In this document: piece by piece, positions 1 through 10,710 of the stretch | Layout: each line of letters starts with the position of its first letter | Numbering within the stretch: the stretch's first letter is position 1 | From: Albugo candida | Taxonomy: Eukaryota > Oomycota > Peronosporomycetes > Albuginales > Albuginaceae | NCBI GenBank assembly: GCA_905220665.1 | Contig: CAJNAR010000144.1 | Span: 558,001-622,000 of the forward strand | Direction: 5' to 3' | Length of the DNA: 64,000 nt | Made by a program: the position numbers and the translations under genes | Notes under the pieces: model-generated | Databases searched by the model: none | The model's input: only the letters and a program-made list of their open reading frames with translations | Told to the model about the DNA's origin: nothing

Positions 1-138
1 TGCAGCTCCTTTGCCATACAAAAACACAGTGTTATTCTATCTTGCTTATAGTTCAAGCAGTTTGTAACATATAACATGTCGTCTAATGTATCGGCCTGTA
101 CGTAATCATTATTTACATTCATACACACCGGCGATTGG

Positions 139-1347
139 TTAAAAAAAGCATTTCCGATGTAAAATTGCCTCGTGATGCTCTTCCCATTCTTGCTTACTAA
201 TGTGCATATCCCGGAACGTTGAAAGAGAAGCAAGAATGGACCCACCAATCCAAGCCGCGATCTTTCGATGCGTATTATACCCTCGTTCGCGGAATTGAGC
301 ATCAGGAACTACTGAAAGCTTTTCATTGCAATTGGATTGTAATTCTTCCTGTATTCGTGAGTAGCCTTTGATCATTGTCGTTCCACCCGCAAGTAAGACT
401 GCCTGACGAAGATTTCCGCGAAGATCTTCATCACACATTGCGATGGAGTCGAGCACAGCTTGATGTATCCCTTTGGTACACTTTAGCGAGCATTCAGATT
501 GCAACTCTTTTGGCTCGAAAAGAACTCGGGATGGTTTACATAATGTCTCATTATCAATCAAAAGCTCTGTTCCATCGGGAAGCTCAAATGGAATGCTGCT
601 CGTGATTTCGTCTCTTCCATTTTGAGCTTTACTTTGCATGAAACATGATGATTCCTTGATACTATCGAGTGTCTGAGGATGGAGAGCATCTACTGAATGT
701 CCATCTTGTGCTAGCAATATTTTCAATCTTTGACTGATGTCAATTCCACCAATATCGTAATGCAGGGAAGCATGCGGTAGAGCATATCCTTCAAAAATGG
801 GAACCGCATGGCTGGATCCATGTCCAATTTCTAAAACAATCCCACGTGTTCTTCCTGAAGCAAACAGCGATAAGGAACATTGATTCATCGTATAAAAGCC
901 CGACACTCTGTAGGTTTCAAACAATATTTGTGCCATGCGCCCTTGCTGCTTCGCGAAATCGTCGGAGGGTGACAGGCAGCTCAGAATCTACGCAGTCAAG
1001 CTCAACCACACTGACAAATAGCGTGTCCATGTACATACAGGGAGTGCTGATCTTTCCGGATTCACGCGAAGCTGCTGGACAAACGTGTGCCTCCAGATTT
1101 TTTCAAGGGCATCCCAATCTTTCACAATTCCTCGTTCAATCGGGTAGTTGGTCGCCACAATCTCGCGATGTTGTTGACATTTCGATCCGATGACAGAGTA
1201 TTTACTGTGTTGTTTCAGCGGCGACGTTGTGACTTCCGTCCGATTGTCGCTGAGGATACACGAAGGAAAGAGAGATTGCGGCAGATCTTCGCTAGCAAAA
1301 CCAGCTTTCATGACACCGGAGCCATTATCGATCACAATCGCCTCCAT
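139..1347 (-). CDS. Actin-related protein, two exons
   Basis: Actin-fold protein of 385 residues (conventional actin is about 375). The N-terminus carries the phosphate-binding start IDNGSGVMKAGF, then NYPIERGIVKDWD and WRHTF; the C-terminal part has LEIGHGSSHAVPIFEGYALPH, VLLAGGTTMIKGY, AAWIGGSILASL and an actin-like end HRKCFF. The exons are 1039..1347 and 139..987; the 51-nt intron 988..1038 (GTATGT...GCGTAG) is phase 0 and restores the actin order (...NPERSALP then ILSCLSP...RMAQILFETYRV). Many surface positions differ from conventional actin, so it is an actin-related protein or divergent paralogue rather than the filament actin. I cannot assign an ARP class. It lies head-to-head with the secreted-protein gene at 1616. 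Confidence 0.85.
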
Positions 1348-1615
1348 CGGACGTCTATTATTACTTAGCCCATGGGGTCATGACGCAACGTTTTTGTTGA
1401 TTCTATATTGAATTCACATACAATCACACAATTTCGTGTCAACGATATTGAATGATTGTAGAAATTCCGCAATGAAACTATACTTCATTTGAAACAGTCA
1501 CGATTCGACGAACGATCCAGCGATACTGAGAAAAATAACGTGCTGACACTCGTGCTATCTGAGACTTTTCTCCTTACCATTTGCAAACATTTACTAGAAT
1601 TCTCAAGCTTACCGC

Positions 1616-1990
1616 ATGAATTGTCTCCACCTTCCAGCTATCGTCACGTATTTGGTGCTTCTAAGTGCAACGGAAGCTCAATTTCGAAATCAGGAACTCG
1701 ATACTGGAGTGATAACCGGAGTAGCACCACCAACAAACTACAATTCCTATAATCAAGCGGCACAGGTGGGATGGGTACCTCCCAACACAGCTTATCCCTA
1801 CAATGTAGTCACACCTCCTACTTACTCCAACATTAATGGAAATAATAATCCTGGAAGCCTTACCGCTATGGTGGATCCAGCAAGCAGCTATCATGTACCT
1901 AGAGCGAGATCGTCTGCATCCAGATTATCATCGCATTTATTTGCTTTTTCTATCTCGATACTCTCAGCCGGATTTTATTTTTTGCTTTAG
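1616..1990 (+). CDS. Small secreted protein, probably GPI-anchored
   Basis: A 124-residue protein with an N-terminal hydrophobic signal sequence (about residues 1-22, ending ...LLSATEA-Q). The middle is rich in Asn, Tyr, Pro and Thr with no cysteines. A second hydrophobic stretch ends the protein (LFAFSISILSAGFYFLL) after a small-residue Ser-rich spacer, the layout of a GPI-attachment signal. It is intronless. No known domain is recognised; a cell-surface or wall-associated role is inference. Upstream is the divergent actin-related gene, with 268 nt between start codons. Confidence 0.7.
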   Translation: MNCLHLPAIVTYLVLLSATEAQFRNQELDTGVITGVAPPTNYNSYNQAAQVGWVPPNTAYPYNVVTPPTYSNINGNNNPGSLTAMVDPASSYHVPRARSSASRLSSHLFAFSISILSAGFYFLL

Positions 1991-2060
1991 ACATTATCCA
2001 TATATTTAAATTTCAATACACACCGGTTTTCTGAAAGACACTATTCATGCAAACTAACAC

Positions 2061-2865
2061 TTAATTTGTAAAAGGAATGACAGCTTCATGGTCTTCCCAC
2101 TGAATTGTGGCTACGATCGCATCGACTTGCGATTCGAATGTGATAGATCTACTCAATTCAACGGCAAGTTGCGATCGAATGAGACCAAAATTCGGTTCTC
2201 TGCCTTTTAAGAAGTGCTTGCTAGAGAATTGATGATACAGTCGTCCAGTAGACGCAGAGATGCGCAATTCCGCGGGCTGAAATGGAAACCATAAGTCTCC
2301 GCCGCCATATCGCAACATCCATCTTTCTCTTTTACAATCTTTGCTCAGTTCATCGAAAACGATCGGTCGATCAGCACATTTGATGTAATTCATTTCTTTC
2401 CCACATGGTGAACTAAACGGATACTCAAGCAAAATAGCTCGATCGTCGATGCTTTGTTCGGGTTCATTTGGACGGATATTTGAAAAAAAGAAGCGTAAGA
2501 ACTTGGCGCTCTTGAGCGACGTTGCGATATTCTTGGGCTTGGTATCCTCCAAGAATAGTCGACCCTAGAACACGGTGCTTGAATTCCACCACGATCTAAA
2601 AACCATTTTCATCACTCACCTGTAAGTCGATGTAGTAAAAGTAGCGACGATGTGCCGCGTGCTTGTTGTAGAATTCCTCGCTATCGACAGAAAATCGTGA
2701 TAGAAAATAGCTTTACTCGACAGCAACCAACCTTTTAATCTCGCGCAATTGCTTCAATTCCAAGTACTTGTCTTCATTGCTTGATTCCGTCGTGGAATCA
2801 GAATGTGCTCTCTGAGCCCAAACGTATCGTATGGGGCGTGCGCATTTTTGATGGAATTTAAGCAT
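2061..2865 (-). CDS. UPF0598 (C8orf82-type) mitochondrial protein
   Basis: Three exons (2732..2865, 2620..2680, 2061..2564) separated by introns of 51 nt (2681..2731) and 55 nt (2565..2619) give 232 residues. The start is the ATG at 2865; the leader is basic (MLKFHQKCARPIRYVWAQRA), resembling a mitochondrial targeting peptide. The body matches the UPF0598 pattern: RRYFYYIDLQGRLFLED, FFFSNIRPN, FPFxSPCGKEMNYIKCADRPIVF, GGGDLWFPFQPAELRIS, GRLYH and GLIRSQLAVELS. The family is conserved in animals and protists but its function is unknown to me. It sits tail-to-head behind the HECT ligase on the same strand. Confidence 0.85.
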
Positions 2866-2970
2866 AACAGCAAAAAGATTATGACCAATATACCAGTCTT
2901 TCTATTAGCGACAAGACTTTCTATAAAAATATACAGCTGAGATGCGCACCATACAATCGCTCTGCGTCCC

Positions 2971-5077
2971 TCATTCCAGACCGAATCCGGTGATTTCCAT
3001 TTGTATCACAAGCGAGACATAATTTGCCAAGTCTTCGCAAGATGCATAAATGGGCAGATCAATTCGGTTGAAACATGTGTGCGCCCGCGGAAACATTTTA
3101 TAACTTGACTCGGATGCAGCCACTAGTTGTATCGTAAATGGATGAATGTATCCGCTAGCACTCATCAATGCCCGAAAGCCTTCGACAGGAACGTGTGATG
3201 AGCCAGTTGCAAATTGAAGCAATCGTGCGCGTTCTTCATCGGAGAATCCTCGAAGCACATTCCAGAACCAATCGATGACATTTTTCTCTTCCGCAAATTG
3301 TTTTGGCTGTGTGCTTTCGTTTGCAAGATGCCGAACAATCGTTTGACGTTGCCAATCATCAACATCAATGACCGGGAGACCACACAAAAAGAAATCAAGC
3401 TCCTGATAGTCGAAAACGGCCAGGAGCGATCGTGGAATGACTTCGTGCAAACCAGCCAAAAGTTCACTTAGCTGAGCCGAAACAGATCCCATCATCTTAT
3501 GCTGGAGCACCAAAGCCAGATATTCGTGCTTGTTGCTATCGGTGACATCAATGTCACGCCCATTTGCTATCAGATCAATGACTTGGTCGGAGCCTTCTTC
3601 TTGAATGCTGAATGTAAGACAGAGAGCTTCGACATTTGTGTTGTCACGGAGCCAGATACAATTTTTATACAGTTCTTGATCCAAGAATTCCAAATCAGAA
3701 AATGAAATTGGGACTCCAAGGAAATGTTTGAGAAGCGGTAGAGCAAATCTCACTTCAAAGACGAGTGATTCCAAAATGGCTTTACCAAACAGTCGACCGG
3801 CAACTCGAAAATAGGTCAAATGATCGGCAACGACTTTAGCAGAGTTAGGATTGATCCAATAGCTCATATTTTCAGCGTGTGTTGTGACAAATAGTCCGAA
3901 ATCTGCACGAAATAGCTCATTACACAGCAGAGAAAACCACTCACGAAGAAGACCCCCCGCATCAAGCGCGGGCTCGTTCACAAATTCAATCCTTAAGTGC
4001 TCTCTTAATTGCGTATGAGTCATGGAATGATGGAGTTGTGCAATGGAGTCTTGCAAGATATAATCTCGACGAATCATGATGTGAAATACCGAGTCCATGA
4101 AATGCACAGATCGTTTTGTAATTTGCTTCAAAAACCAACGTTTTTTGCTCCGGAATTGTAACGAAACAAGACCTTCCAAATCAATTTCCATCTCATTTAG
4201 CATTTTTTCTTCTTCTTGATCGATTGGGATAGTGGCCGTGTCGGTTTGTTTCCATTGCAATCGACCATCGATCCCTCGTTCAGTGAAATACCCCATCGAC
4301 ATCCCATTCTTTCGACGGACTTGTTCTGCGATGGAGCCTTCCAATTCACTTTCTTGTGGGTATTTTTTCAAAAATGTATTTGTCCGAAGCTTTTGCAAAA
4401 GCGAATCCGTATGAGCACTCCTTGAAGCTTGGAATGACTGCGGTGTACGTATCCATATGAAATTACCATTTGGCAATGCAACTCGTTGCCACAATTTTCG
4501 ACGTTGCGCTCCACGTTGTCGTTGCGAAAACCTTTTTTGTTGTGTATGGTGAGAATTCATATGTCGATATCGAAGAGCGCGTTGTCGATTTGTGAACGGT
4601 ATAACTGCACGACCACCATCTTGACTCACGGCAGTTTTGTTTTGATCGAGCCCAGCCGAGTCTGTCGATGACTGTTGCGACGTCATTGCCTTGTTATTGC
4701 TGGCTGAGAGCTCATTATTCAAATCGATGTACGAGGGCCTTGGACTCGTGATTTGACTTGGAGATATAGTGAAAGCTATACAGTGGTAGAAATGAGGTGT
4801 TTTAATAAGAGCGATCGCTTTACATACCATCTTTTGGAGTACCACAAAGATGACATTTTGTGACTGTGGGATGGTTTTTATGGGCACAAACTATACAGTC
4901 CCACTCAACCTGCCCTTCTTCTAATATGGTGTCTTCTAACTCCTCACGCAAAAGAGGATCTAAATTGATCGATGAAGGAAGTGCTTGAGATGCAAATACT
5001 TTATTTCGACATGCAATCGCTACGATCGCTGCTATAATGATCAAACAAAGCGGGAGTAGCGCGATTAGAATGTCCAT
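2971..5077 (-). CDS. Membrane-anchored RanBP2-zinc-finger HECT E3 ubiquitin ligase
   Basis: Two exons (4828..5077 and 2971..4775) joined over a 52-nt intron (GTATGT...TATAG) give 684 residues. Order: N-terminal hydrophobic anchor (about 4-23), RanBP2-type zinc finger (WDCIVCAHKNHP, then CHLC, about 59-82), a basic Gln/Arg-rich linker, a central region resembling the helix that precedes HECT domains, and a C-terminal HECT domain (about 330-684). HECT landmarks seen are EPALDAGGLLREWFSLL, YFRVAGRLFGKAI and the catalytic loop AHTCFNRIDLP with Cys651 (codon 3073..3075). It should accept ubiquitin as a thioester on Cys651 and pass it to substrate, acting at a membrane. The TM plus zinc-finger front end is unusual for HECT ligases. 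Confidence 0.9.
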
Positions 5078-5373
5078 ATAAGCGCAGAATTATCGAACTG
5101 TATGCTGATACGTGAATAAGGTGTGCATGCAATTTATAAACGAGCAGACTTTACAGTAGAAGGGATACAGCGTTAACAAATTTATCCTCTGGTTCGTTTC
5201 GACGCTTATAAGTTATGGCAGACGCTGATAGGACTCTGCATTGGGTTGTCGGTTTGCCTGAACCCGTCTCGTGGTAGTTCAACAAGAAAACGGACAGCGA
5301 GCAGAAACGTTTATACTAAGTAAGGCTGCCAGAAGCTTTTATGAATGTATCTGAAGCCAGTTTGTGTGTGTAG

Positions 5374-6689
5374 CTACTCGTCAGTTGGTGGAATCTTCTG
5401 CTTCTCGTTTGCGTTCCACGACGAAATCCAAGTGTTGAGAACATCTGGTGCAAATATCAAGCCTTCCTGTGCGCACTTGGCTGTGGCCACATTGCAAGCA
5501 AAAGCCGCAGCTTGATGTATACTTGAGCTTTTTACGAGTGATGCTATCGTTGCACCAATGAATGTATCTCCCGCACCTACAGAATCGACAACTTTTGTCA
5601 GAGATTTAGTTGGCGTGTAGTGGGTCACTTTGCTTGAAGATGTGATGTAATAGACGCCCTCAGAACCCCATGGACAAAATATCGCTTTTGAAAACTGCAA
5701 ATTTTCGCGTCGCATTTCATTCAGAAATCGTGTTGCAGTCTCCATCCTCAACTTACTTTGAACAAAATCCTTCGATACGAATGCGAAATCTGAAAGAGCC
5801 ACTAGTCTATTCGAATACAAAGTTATCAAAAGTCCATCCACTGGTTTGATCAACGCTGTTGATTACTCTTTGCCGTAATTCCAATCCTGGCGCAGTGACT
5901 CAATCTCGACAGAAATGATAAAGCATTCCAACAAGCGATACGAACGAAGAAATCGCACCATCTCCAGCACATTCACCATATCTCTACCTTCAAAATGGAA
6001 CCATTGATTCGGGATGCTTGTTTTGGTAAAGTACGTTTCGATTTGATATTTGAATTGCTCAACTGAAAGCTCTGGTAAATTCCGCGAATGCACAATAGTT
6101 CTGCTACCAGTCTCCTCGCTTGAAACGATGTACTTCGTTTACAGCAATCATCGGATAAGAACGTCACTATGGCGTTTCAAAGTGTATACTTACGGATGTG
6201 GGCAACGATCCAGTTTGTAGTATCTGACAGTAGGAGCAATCGATACCTACTTGCTCTAATTCGTTAAATATAAACGCAGCATCGCGATCGATTATCGGAT
6301 CAGTACAGGTCCCAATCCATTTGCACGAATTATTAACGAGTTGGGCGCACACAACCTAATAGAAATTGATGGGAATTCAATTAGTCAGCGTAATTCTACT
6401 CACAAGTGCATTTGTCCCATTGCCTCCTCTGTGCGTAGAGAGCGGCGTCATTGATAAGACAGCATTTTTAGTTCCTCTGACCTTCTTTTCGTTGTTCTGA
6501 TCGCTCGAATCTATTTATAAAGAATATCTTTATCAAACATCATAAATTAACACTAAGCACCTTTGTATCCTCTAAAGTCTCAAACTTTAAAACAAATCAC
6601 TTCGTAATATCTGAAGCCATACCTTGTGGGTACTCGTTTACTTGATGAATCACGTCGATAGCTCCAATACCGATTACAAAGATATCCAT
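5374..6689 (-). CDS. Ketohexokinase-like PfkB sugar kinase
   Basis: Reconstructed with five exons: 6623..6689, 6404..6510, 6194..6355, 5867..6132, 5374..5806 (345 codons including stop). Motifs in order: FVIGIGAIDVIHQV at the start, GGNGTNAL (PfkB signature 1), CKWIGTCTDPI, TGSRTIVHSRNLPEL, WFHFEGRD, FAFVSKDF, and DSVGAGDTFIGA (signature 2 with the catalytic Asp). The arrangement is closest to ketohexokinase, an ATP-dependent fructose 1-kinase; other PfkB sugar kinases cannot be excluded. The first intron (6511..6622, 112 nt) is twice the local norm; a 9-nt microexon at 6561..6569 inside it would also keep frame. Confidence 0.85.
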
Positions 6690-6911
6690 TCTGAATATAC
6701 ATAAAATACTGAGACATTTTTCTGAGTCAAACGAGATACGGGGTTAGGCTTGATGCTTCTCGCCTTCGCGACGTCATCAATCGAGTTGCCAATCAGAAGG
6801 CAGAGTTTAGAACAATCTCGAAGGTTCGATCCAATCAGATCGAGTACACAGCCAGAAAGGAATCAATTTGCAACTTGCACTTCATTTCTCACTCTAGAAT
6901 TTGATACCAAC

Positions 6912-7760
6912 ATGGCAGCCACGACCAACGAACAACCAATGAACTCTGAGCAGCGCTCAGTCCATGTTCTTGTGATGCCGCTACCAATGACAATGTCGAT
7001 TCAATTTGAAGATGGAACCCGCGTTGCTGTCAATCACGGCCCCGCATTTGTGGAAATTCCTCTTGTCATTTCTGGATCGCATCAACCAAGTGATATAAGA
7101 GGATTACTACATGAGTTTTTCATAAGACACCAAGACGAATCCCGTGGGCCACCGCCTACAAGCAAGGCTTTTCTCGACACTCTTCCGGTGGAAACTTGGG
7201 CAGAGAAAGATTTGGCTGCAAAATACTCTGATTGTGCGATTTGTTTATCCGACTACGAATGTAACGAAACTGTGTTGACGCTACCTTGTGAACACTTGTT
7301 TCATAAAGAATGTGGAATGCGTTGGCTCGCAGAGCATAACATTTGTCCGACTTGCAGATTCCAGCTTCCATCGCAACAAGATGAGGAAACCGATAAAACA
7401 GACCGACAGGCTGACGCTGGATATAGCGCTCGTGAAGTGGGCACGCAAACGAACGAGCAAGAATTAACAAGTGGAGAAGATAGTGCTATGTCTCGCGGCC
7501 AAATTAGGACGCATCAGCAAATTCTGGCTACGTCAGTTGAACCATACAGAGTCGTCAGGCGTCGTATCTCAGAACGCACAGACGAAGCGTCTGCACCGAC
7601 TTGCAATCTAAACCACGATCTGGATGCATTGATGGACGCGGAAGCTGACGCTCTAGTCGAAGAATGTAACGATAACCGTCAAGTAGCTAATGTGATAGAT
7701 GATTCTGAAATAGATGAACTTTGGTCGTCTCTAGATAATCAAATCGCTCGGAACGAATAG
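6912..7760 (+). CDS. RING-H2 E3 ubiquitin ligase, cytosolic type
   Basis: Single exon. The RING-H2 finger reads CAICLSDYECNETVLTLPCE, then HLFHKEC and CPTC, spanning about 7235..7360. I chose the ATG at 6912 (ACCAACATGGCAG context), which opens MAATTNEQ. A longer in-frame start at 6750 exists but lies close to the divergent kinase gene. There is no membrane segment. After the RING is an acidic, low-complexity tail with several Asp/Glu clusters. Architecture resembles RNF126/RNF181-type ligases; substrate unknown. Confidence 0.8.
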   Translation: MAATTNEQPMNSEQRSVHVLVMPLPMTMSIQFEDGTRVAVNHGPAFVEIPLVISGSHQPSDIRGLLHEFFIRHQDESRGPPPTSKAFLDTLPVETWAEKDLAAKYSDCAICLSDYECNETVLTLPCEHLFHKECGMRWLAEHNICPTCRFQLPSQQDEETDKTDRQADAGYSAREVGTQTNEQELTSGEDSAMSRGQIRTHQQILATSVEPYRVVRRRISERTDEASAPTCNLNHDLDALMDAEADALVEECNDNRQVANVIDDSEIDELWSSLDNQIARNE

Positions 7761-7848
7761 ATTTAGGAGAAAGTTAGTATCACAAATGAAATTATAGTAT
7801 TGTTCAAGACGTTTGTATAAATTTTCTTGGGTTACCGCGTCATACCTT

Positions 7849-8270
7849 ATGAGGTATGATCTCTTGCTTTGTTGAAAAAAAAGGTTCTTCAGTACTCAAC
7901 TGCATTAATGTGAGATTTCAGGATTGCGCCACGACGATTGGCGTTTTATGTGGTAACGTCAACCCTTCCAGGAACGATTGCTGGGATATATCTCTACAAC
8001 GTAGGGAAGGAAATGGAGGCTGAGCATGACCGAACTTTTCTAACTACTGATCGGAGAAAAGAGAAGGATATGCATTCTGGAGTATACAGCGAGCCATCCA
8101 ATGTCGAGAAACACCAAGAGATGGTCAATAGCACCATAAATGATTTGCGGAAGCGATTGGAGCAAATAGAAAAGGAGCTTAGCGTAAGACAAAGTGAAGT
8201 TGTGGATGACAATTCCATGCGTTCGTCGAATACTTTGGTACAGACGGAATCAAGTAAAGGTGTTAAATAA
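7849..8270 (+). CDS. Small one-pass membrane protein with coiled coil
   Basis: The first exon is only 5 nt (ATGAG, 7849..7853), followed by a 68-nt intron (GTATGA...TTTCAG, 7854..7921) and exon 7922..8270, giving 117 residues. Splicing is inferred because the long open frame has no internal ATG near its start, and the join gives MRIAPRRLAFYVVTSTLPG. A hydrophobic segment (about 8-26) follows a basic N-terminus, then a charged linker and a predicted coiled coil (INDLRKRLEQIEKEL). A mitochondrial or ER membrane location is possible. No family is recognised. Confidence 0.55.
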
Positions 8271-8415
8271 AGCAACAAACTTTTATGATATGTAGCAAAG
8301 CAAAGTTTGCTAACGTCATTTTTCTACTATACAATTACATCTGTGATACCTTTCATGTAGCAGTAGACTTTTCTATTCATCAGAACATTATCCACTCTCG
8401 GTTAACAGGATAGGA

Positions 8416-9258
8416 ATGGCCTCGTATTACCATGTTTTAAATGACCTAGATTTAGCTCAACTTGACATTGACACGATATCAATGGCAACAGCCAAACATG
8501 TGTTTTTATATGTTCCCAATTTAGTCGGATATCTTCGCGTGATATTATCGCTGTATAGCCTCTCGATAGCCCTCGTCGATTATAAGACCAGTCTTGTTTG
8601 TTACGCCTGCAGTTTTGCGTGTGATTACTTTGATGGCTTATTCGCACGTTGGTTAAATCAATGCAAGTGCATCCATCCATCTCATTAATCAGTCATTGAT
8701 TGACTTTGGTTTTGATAGGCTCATCTTTTGGAGCTGTGCTGGATATGGTCACAGATCGATGCTCGACCGCAGGCTTACTCTTTATATTGGCTCATTTGTA
8801 TCCAGCCAAGAGCATCTACTTTTTATACATTTTGTTACTGGATTTTTCCAGTCACTGGATGCATATGTATAGCTCGAGAGGACATCACAAGACTGGATTG
8901 CATGAGCGCAACTTCTTATTGCGCGTTTATTATGGATGTTATCCGCTTTTTGGCTATTGCTGCGTTGGGTCAGAGGTCTTCTATATGCTTTTGTATATTT
9001 TAGCGTTTGATGCCTCATACAAAATTCCCCTCATACAACTGCCTCTAACCCATGTGAGTGAACCATCAAGCAAAAGGAAAACGTTGTATCTCACTTTGAA
9101 ACCTATTTCCCTAAATGTCTTAGCTCTGCTACATTGTGTGCTTACCGGCCTGTGTGATGAAGAATATTATCAATCTCGCTCAGCTTTTTAGCGCAGCGAA
9201 TGCGATTGCTACCGAAGATGCAGAAAAGATCAATACAAAGACGCGCAGAATCGGGTGA
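8416..9258 (+). CDS. PIS1: Phosphatidylinositol synthase (CDP-alcohol phosphatidyltransferase)
   Basis: Three exons (8416..8662, 8719..9053, 9124..9258) give 238 residues. The CDP-alcohol signature is split by the first intron: DYFDGLFARW...FGAVLDMVTDR supplies the four metal-binding Asp residues (D-G-x2-A-R...G-x3-D-x3-D). YFLYILLLDFSSHWMHMY and the C-terminal LINLAQLF-like helix fit PI synthase rather than choline/ethanolamine transferases. It condenses CDP-diacylglycerol with myo-inositol in the ER. Several hydrophobic helices are visible. Intron 1 uses a GC donor (see separate entry). Intron 2 is 9054..9123 (GTGAGT...CTTAG), and skipping it shifts the tail into an unrelated frame. Confidence 0.9.
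8663..8718 (+). other. GC-AG intron in PI synthase gene
   Basis: The donor reads AAT|GCAAGT rather than GT, with acceptor GATAG, in a 56-nt intron. Only this junction keeps both the frame and the invariant spacing of the CDP-alcohol motif (ARWLNQ then C-SSFGAVLDM). GCAAGT is the usual sequence context of GC donors. Confidence 0.75.
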
Positions 9259-9440
9259 TTAATAGCTAGCCCCTATGTGCGCCATATTCGATGTTTCCAA
9301 GCTACCTTGGCTTTCGTCAAGTCGTGCAGAAACGAACCAATAATTCTCAATAAAAATATGTGCTTTGTATGCATTAACATTGAGCAATTAGGGCTGTATT
9401 TTGGCTGCCACCTCACTAAACATTTTTCTGACACAAGATA

Positions 9441-10478
9441 TCATGTGCTGAAAAAAACCTCATTTTTGACCTTTTGCCATAAAATTCGACTAAACGATTT
9501 TCGTTGCTTCGGGTTGTGATCTTTCATAGACGGTTTGTTCGGTGCAGATACATGCCGCTTTATCGGTCGCTGTTCCATCCAATCCGTACAATGTTGCGAG
9601 TAACTATCTGTGAGGCTTTCGGTGGAGTCCCGACAACACACTTGAACCGTTGGTTGTGTCTCCTGATGTGGGCTTGAAATATTGGCTAGAAATGCGAGCA
9701 AGTTTGGCTCATACGTACGCACAAACGCATTCAACTGGCCTGCATTGTGCACACTTGCATCAAACAATCTTCCATATAAAGTATGCTGAATAATCTTCGC
9801 CAACTGGACCCCGAATAAAAATAAGCTTTTGGTATGTGATGGAAAACCAATTTTCTCAGGCTGAACCAAAATGGGGCAAATCATGCGAAGCACGATTAAA
9901 TTACCGACAGTATAGCGAATCACATTAGGCCTATCGTGAAAAACCGATTGAGATTCACTCAATATGTGCTGACAACACATTCGTAGATTCGCAGGTGCAA
10001 GAGAGCTGACTCGATTAAGACGCTCGATAATGCTAGCGATAGCTGCTAACTGATTTTCAGTACTGTTATGATCCATATTGGAGTGCGCGCTTGTGTACAA
10101 TGCACTCTTACCGAAAACATACTGCAAACCATATGAAAAATACTCTCGCGCCTGTTCGAAACAGATTGATTTGAGCATGCCGCTCAAGTCTGTTTCTGCG
10201 CGCAGAAACATTTCTGGACATCCCTTCGTATTTTCTAATTCTTTGCGCACAGCCTCTTCGAACGATTTCCTGTGCGGAAGAAAACTTAGCGCACATGTGA
10301 GCTCCTTCTCCGACATCTTTCGAGCCACAGGAATGGTCTAGTAAATCGGCTTTTCCTCGGACAAGTTTCGATTCGCTGTGAGAGGCTTAATCAGCTGAAC
10401 AGAAGGAAAGTTCAGCTCATAGTGGGATAAATTAAATACTGCAGTGGTAGAAGTACGAAATGCACTTGAAACGTTCAT
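9441..10478 (-). CDS. Ras GTPase-activating protein domain protein
   Basis: The secure part is 9441..10337. The RasGAP fold is read from MFLRAETDLSGMLK (the arginine of FLR occupies the arginine-finger position), through LNRVSSLAPANLRMCCQHI, to the hallmark VGNLIVLRMICPILVQPEKIG (the FLRxxCPAIxxP motif). It should accelerate GTP hydrolysis on a Ras-type GTPase. The tail is basic and ends NEVFFST. The 5' end is uncertain: the ATG at 10316 is in frame, but a further 26 codons from an ATG at 10478 are also in frame if a 63-nt intron (10338..10400, weak donor GTTCAG, acceptor ACTAG) removes a TAG codon. Confidence 0.75.
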
Positions 10479-10710
10479 GGAATTTGGAATCTAAGTGGTT
10501 CCCGTCACCCGCTCCATACTTGAGCAAAGCGCTGCGTTCTTGCTCAGTTGATAATGCATTTTCTCCCCCTTAGTAAAATTTGCCCGAGCTTCTGCTTGTG
10601 CACGCGACCTAACTTATCCGTCTCTTTAAGGCGTGAAACGACCCGAGTAGTGCGCCAATCGTCTTCGCTTGAAAGAACGGCTGGAGCAAGCATTAACGCA
10701 AATCTAAGCA

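Noticed and set aside
375..605. Plus-strand open frame opposite the actin-related gene
   Set aside because: It is the complement of a clearly conserved actin domain and has no features of its own.
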